Source: Tessaracoccus antarcticus
Lineage (GTDB): Bacteria; Actinomycetota; Actinomycetes; Propionibacteriales; Propionibacteriaceae
Direction of reading: 5' to 3'
Length of the DNA: 64,000 bases
Assembly: GCF_003688855.1 (NCBI RefSeq)
Contig: NZ_REFW01000004.1
Location: 186,001 to 250,000, forward strand
The number at the start of each line of letters is the position of its first letter. Position 1 is the stretch's first letter. The notes beneath the pieces are model-generated. The model searched no databases. It was not told where the DNA came from and worked only from the letters and a program-made list of their open reading frames with translations. The position numbers and the translations under genes were made by a program. Positions 62,476-64,000 of this stretch are shown piece by piece.

Positions 62476-64000
62476 GTGTGTGGAATTGTGGGTTACCTGG
62501 GACAACGTGACGGACGAGCCGTGGTGCTCGATGGACTGAGGAGGCTGGAGTATCGCGGGTACGACTCGGCGGGTATCGCCGTGGTGGCCAACGGTGCCGT
62601 CGACTACCGCAAGAAGGCCGGCAAGATCGCGAACCTCGCAGCTGATCTGGACGCCCACCCCCTGCCCGTGACGGGCACGGCCATCGGCCACACCCGGTGG
62701 GCCACCCATGGCGCACCCACCGATGCCAACTCCCATCCCCACGTCGCCAAGCGGGCGGCGGTGGTGCACAACGGCATCATCGAGAACTTCACAGTCCTGC
62801 GCGCCGAGCTGGAACGCGAGGGGGCTGTCTTCAGCTCCGACACCGACTCAGAAGTCGCCGTCCACCTGCTGGAGCGTGAACTGGTGGCAGGCTCCGGCCT
62901 GGTGCAGGGCATGCGTGCCGTCGTCGCTCAGCTGGAGGGCGCTTTCACGCTCGTGGCCATCGACGCCGAGGACCCTGACCGCATCGTTGCGGCCCGCCGC
63001 AACTCCCCACTCGTGGTGGGTGTGGGGGAGGGCGAGTACTTCCTGGCCTCCGACGTGGCCGCCTTCATCGAGCACACCCGCGACGCCATCGAGCTGGGGC
63101 AGGACCAGGTGGTGGAGTTGACCCCCGAGGGTGTCAGCGTGACCGGCTTCGACGGGGGCCCCGCAGAGACCCGCGAATTCCGCATCGACTGGGACCTGGA
63201 AGCCGCGCAGAAGCAGGGCTTCGACTGGTACATGCGCAAGGAGATCTTCGAGCAGCCCAAGGCCGTGGCCGACACGCTGCTGGGTCGCCTCAACCAGCAT
63301 GGCGAGCTCATGCTCGACGAGCTGCACATCAGCCCGGAGCTGCTGCGCCGCGTCAACAAGATCGTCATCGTCGCGTGCGGCACCGCCTTCTACGCCGGCC
63401 TCGTCGCGAAATACGCCATTGAGCACTGGACCCGCATCCCCTGCGAGGTGGAGCTGGCATCGGAGTTCCGGTACCGCGACCCCATCATCGATCCCGCCAC
63501 GCTCGTGGTGACGATCTCCCAGTCCGGCGAGACGGCCGACACGCTCATGGCCATTCGCCACGCCCGTGAGCAGCAGGCCAAGGTGATCGCCATCTGCAAC
63601 ACCAACGGTGCCACCATTCCCCGCGAGTCCGACGCTGTCATCTACACCCACGCAGGCCCGGAGATCGGCGTCGCCTCCACCAAGGGCTTCACCACGCAGG
63701 TGGTGGCCTGCTACCTACTGGGCCTGTACCTGGCGCAGGTGCGGGGCATGAAGTACGGCGACGAGATCGCCGCCATCCTCGCGGAGCTCGAGACGATGCC
63801 GAGGCTCATGCAGGAGGTGCTCGACAACCAGGCACCCGTCCTGGAGTTGGCTGCCGAACTCAAGGACGCACCGTCCGTGCTGTTCCTCGGGCGCCACGTG
63901 GGGTACCCCGTCGCACTCGAGGGGGCGCTGAAACTCAAGGAACTCGCCTACATCCACGCTGAAGGATTCGCGGCCGGCGAACTGAAGCACGGTCCCATCG
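62476..64000 (+). CDS. glmS: Glutamine-fructose-6-phosphate aminotransferase (isomerising), 5' part
   Basis: 508 codons are visible and the frame runs off the window. It makes glucosamine-6-phosphate from fructose-6-phosphate and glutamine. GTG start, then Cys2 (MCGIVGYLG), which becomes the N-terminal glutaminase nucleophile after Met removal. RRLEYRGYDSAG and GHTRWATHG complete the glutaminase site. SIS domains follow (VACGTAFYAGLVAKY and TISQSGETADT). Together with glmM it supplies UDP-GlcNAc synthesis. Confidence 0.96.
   Translation, partial: MCGIVGYLGQRDGRAVVLDGLRRLEYRGYDSAGIAVVANGAVDYRKKAGKIANLAADLDAHPLPVTGTAIGHTRWATHGAPTDANSHPHVAKRAAVVHNGIIENFTVLRAELEREGAVFSSDTDSEVAVHLLERELVAGSGLVQGMRAVVAQLEGAFTLVAIDAEDPDRIVAARRNSPLVVGVGEGEYFLASDVAAFIEHTRDAIELGQDQVVELTPEGVSVTGFDGGPAETREFRIDWDLEAAQKQGFDWYMRKEIFEQPKAVADTLLGRLNQHGELMLDELHISPELLRRVNKIVIVACGTAFYAGLVAKYAIEHWTRIPCEVELASEFRYRDPIIDPATLVVTISQSGETADTLMAIRHAREQQAKVIAICNTNGATIPRESDAVIYTHAGPEIGVASTKGFTTQVVACYLLGLYLAQVRGMKYGDEIAAILAELETMPRLMQEVLDNQAPVLELAAELKDAPSVLFLGRHVGYPVALEGALKLKELAYIHAEGFAAGELKHGPI

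Overview
The window is high-GC actinobacterial chromosome, most likely from the order Propionibacteriales. The evidence is the complete S10-spc-alpha ribosomal protein block, a cysteine-free S4, a zinc-type S14, a short-LID adenylate kinase, frequent GTG starts and many leaderless-looking promoters. No rRNA, tRNA, CRISPR array or insertion sequence was found.

Layout. (1) 1-1755: 3' part of a GH2 beta-galactosidase. (2) 1.8-23.6 kb: rpsJ to rpsQ, a terminator and new promoter, rplN to rplO, secY-adk-map, then a cassette of one DUF1707 protein and three paralogous membrane-anchored zinc peptidases, then infA-rpmJ-rpsM-rpsK-rpsD-rpoA-rplQ. (3) 23.8-33.0 kb: a PF04392/TrpXYZ-type ABC transporter, a glycosyltransferase with a transglutaminase-like partner, a flavin oxidoreductase, a superoxide dismutase, and the trmB-truA-methyltransferase operon. 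(4) 33.3-34.5 kb: rplM-rpsI with a strong promoter and a perfect terminator. (5) 34.6-53.8 kb: two adjacent minus-strand operons, each preceded by a cobalamin riboswitch. (6) 54.0-64.0 kb: an MFS exporter, a CMD-like protein, a tandem GNAT, a cytochrome P450, glmM, coaA, a photolyase and partial glmS.

The most interesting part is region 5. Operon A (about 43.2 to 34.6 kb) encodes two large secreted proteins with an alpha/alpha-barrel, one of which also carries a transcobalamin/DUF4430-like module. It continues with a small membrane-anchored DUF4430-like protein and a complete ECF transporter (T, fused A-A', S). Barrel plus DUF4430-like domain is the architecture of vertebrate intrinsic factor and transcobalamin. 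With the riboswitch, this suggests surface capture of cobalamin (or a corrinoid) and hand-over to an ECF importer.

Operon B (53.8 to 43.2 kb) has its own cobalamin riboswitch. It encodes another DUF4430-like anchored protein, a second surface protein of unknown family, and a second ECF-like set. The double ABC ATPase of this set has lost the P-loop lysine in both halves. The operon runs on, mostly with overlapping genes, into a MoxR-DUF58-DUF4381-like-VWA-VWA-TPR module. An ECF-like complex with a dead ATPase, tied to a MoxR/VWA machine under B12 control, is the best candidate here for an undescribed system.

The two operons sit between rpsI and glmM, which are usually near neighbours in Actinobacteria, so the block looks like an insertion into a conserved core region. 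All functional statements about region 5 beyond domain and riboswitch recognition are inference.
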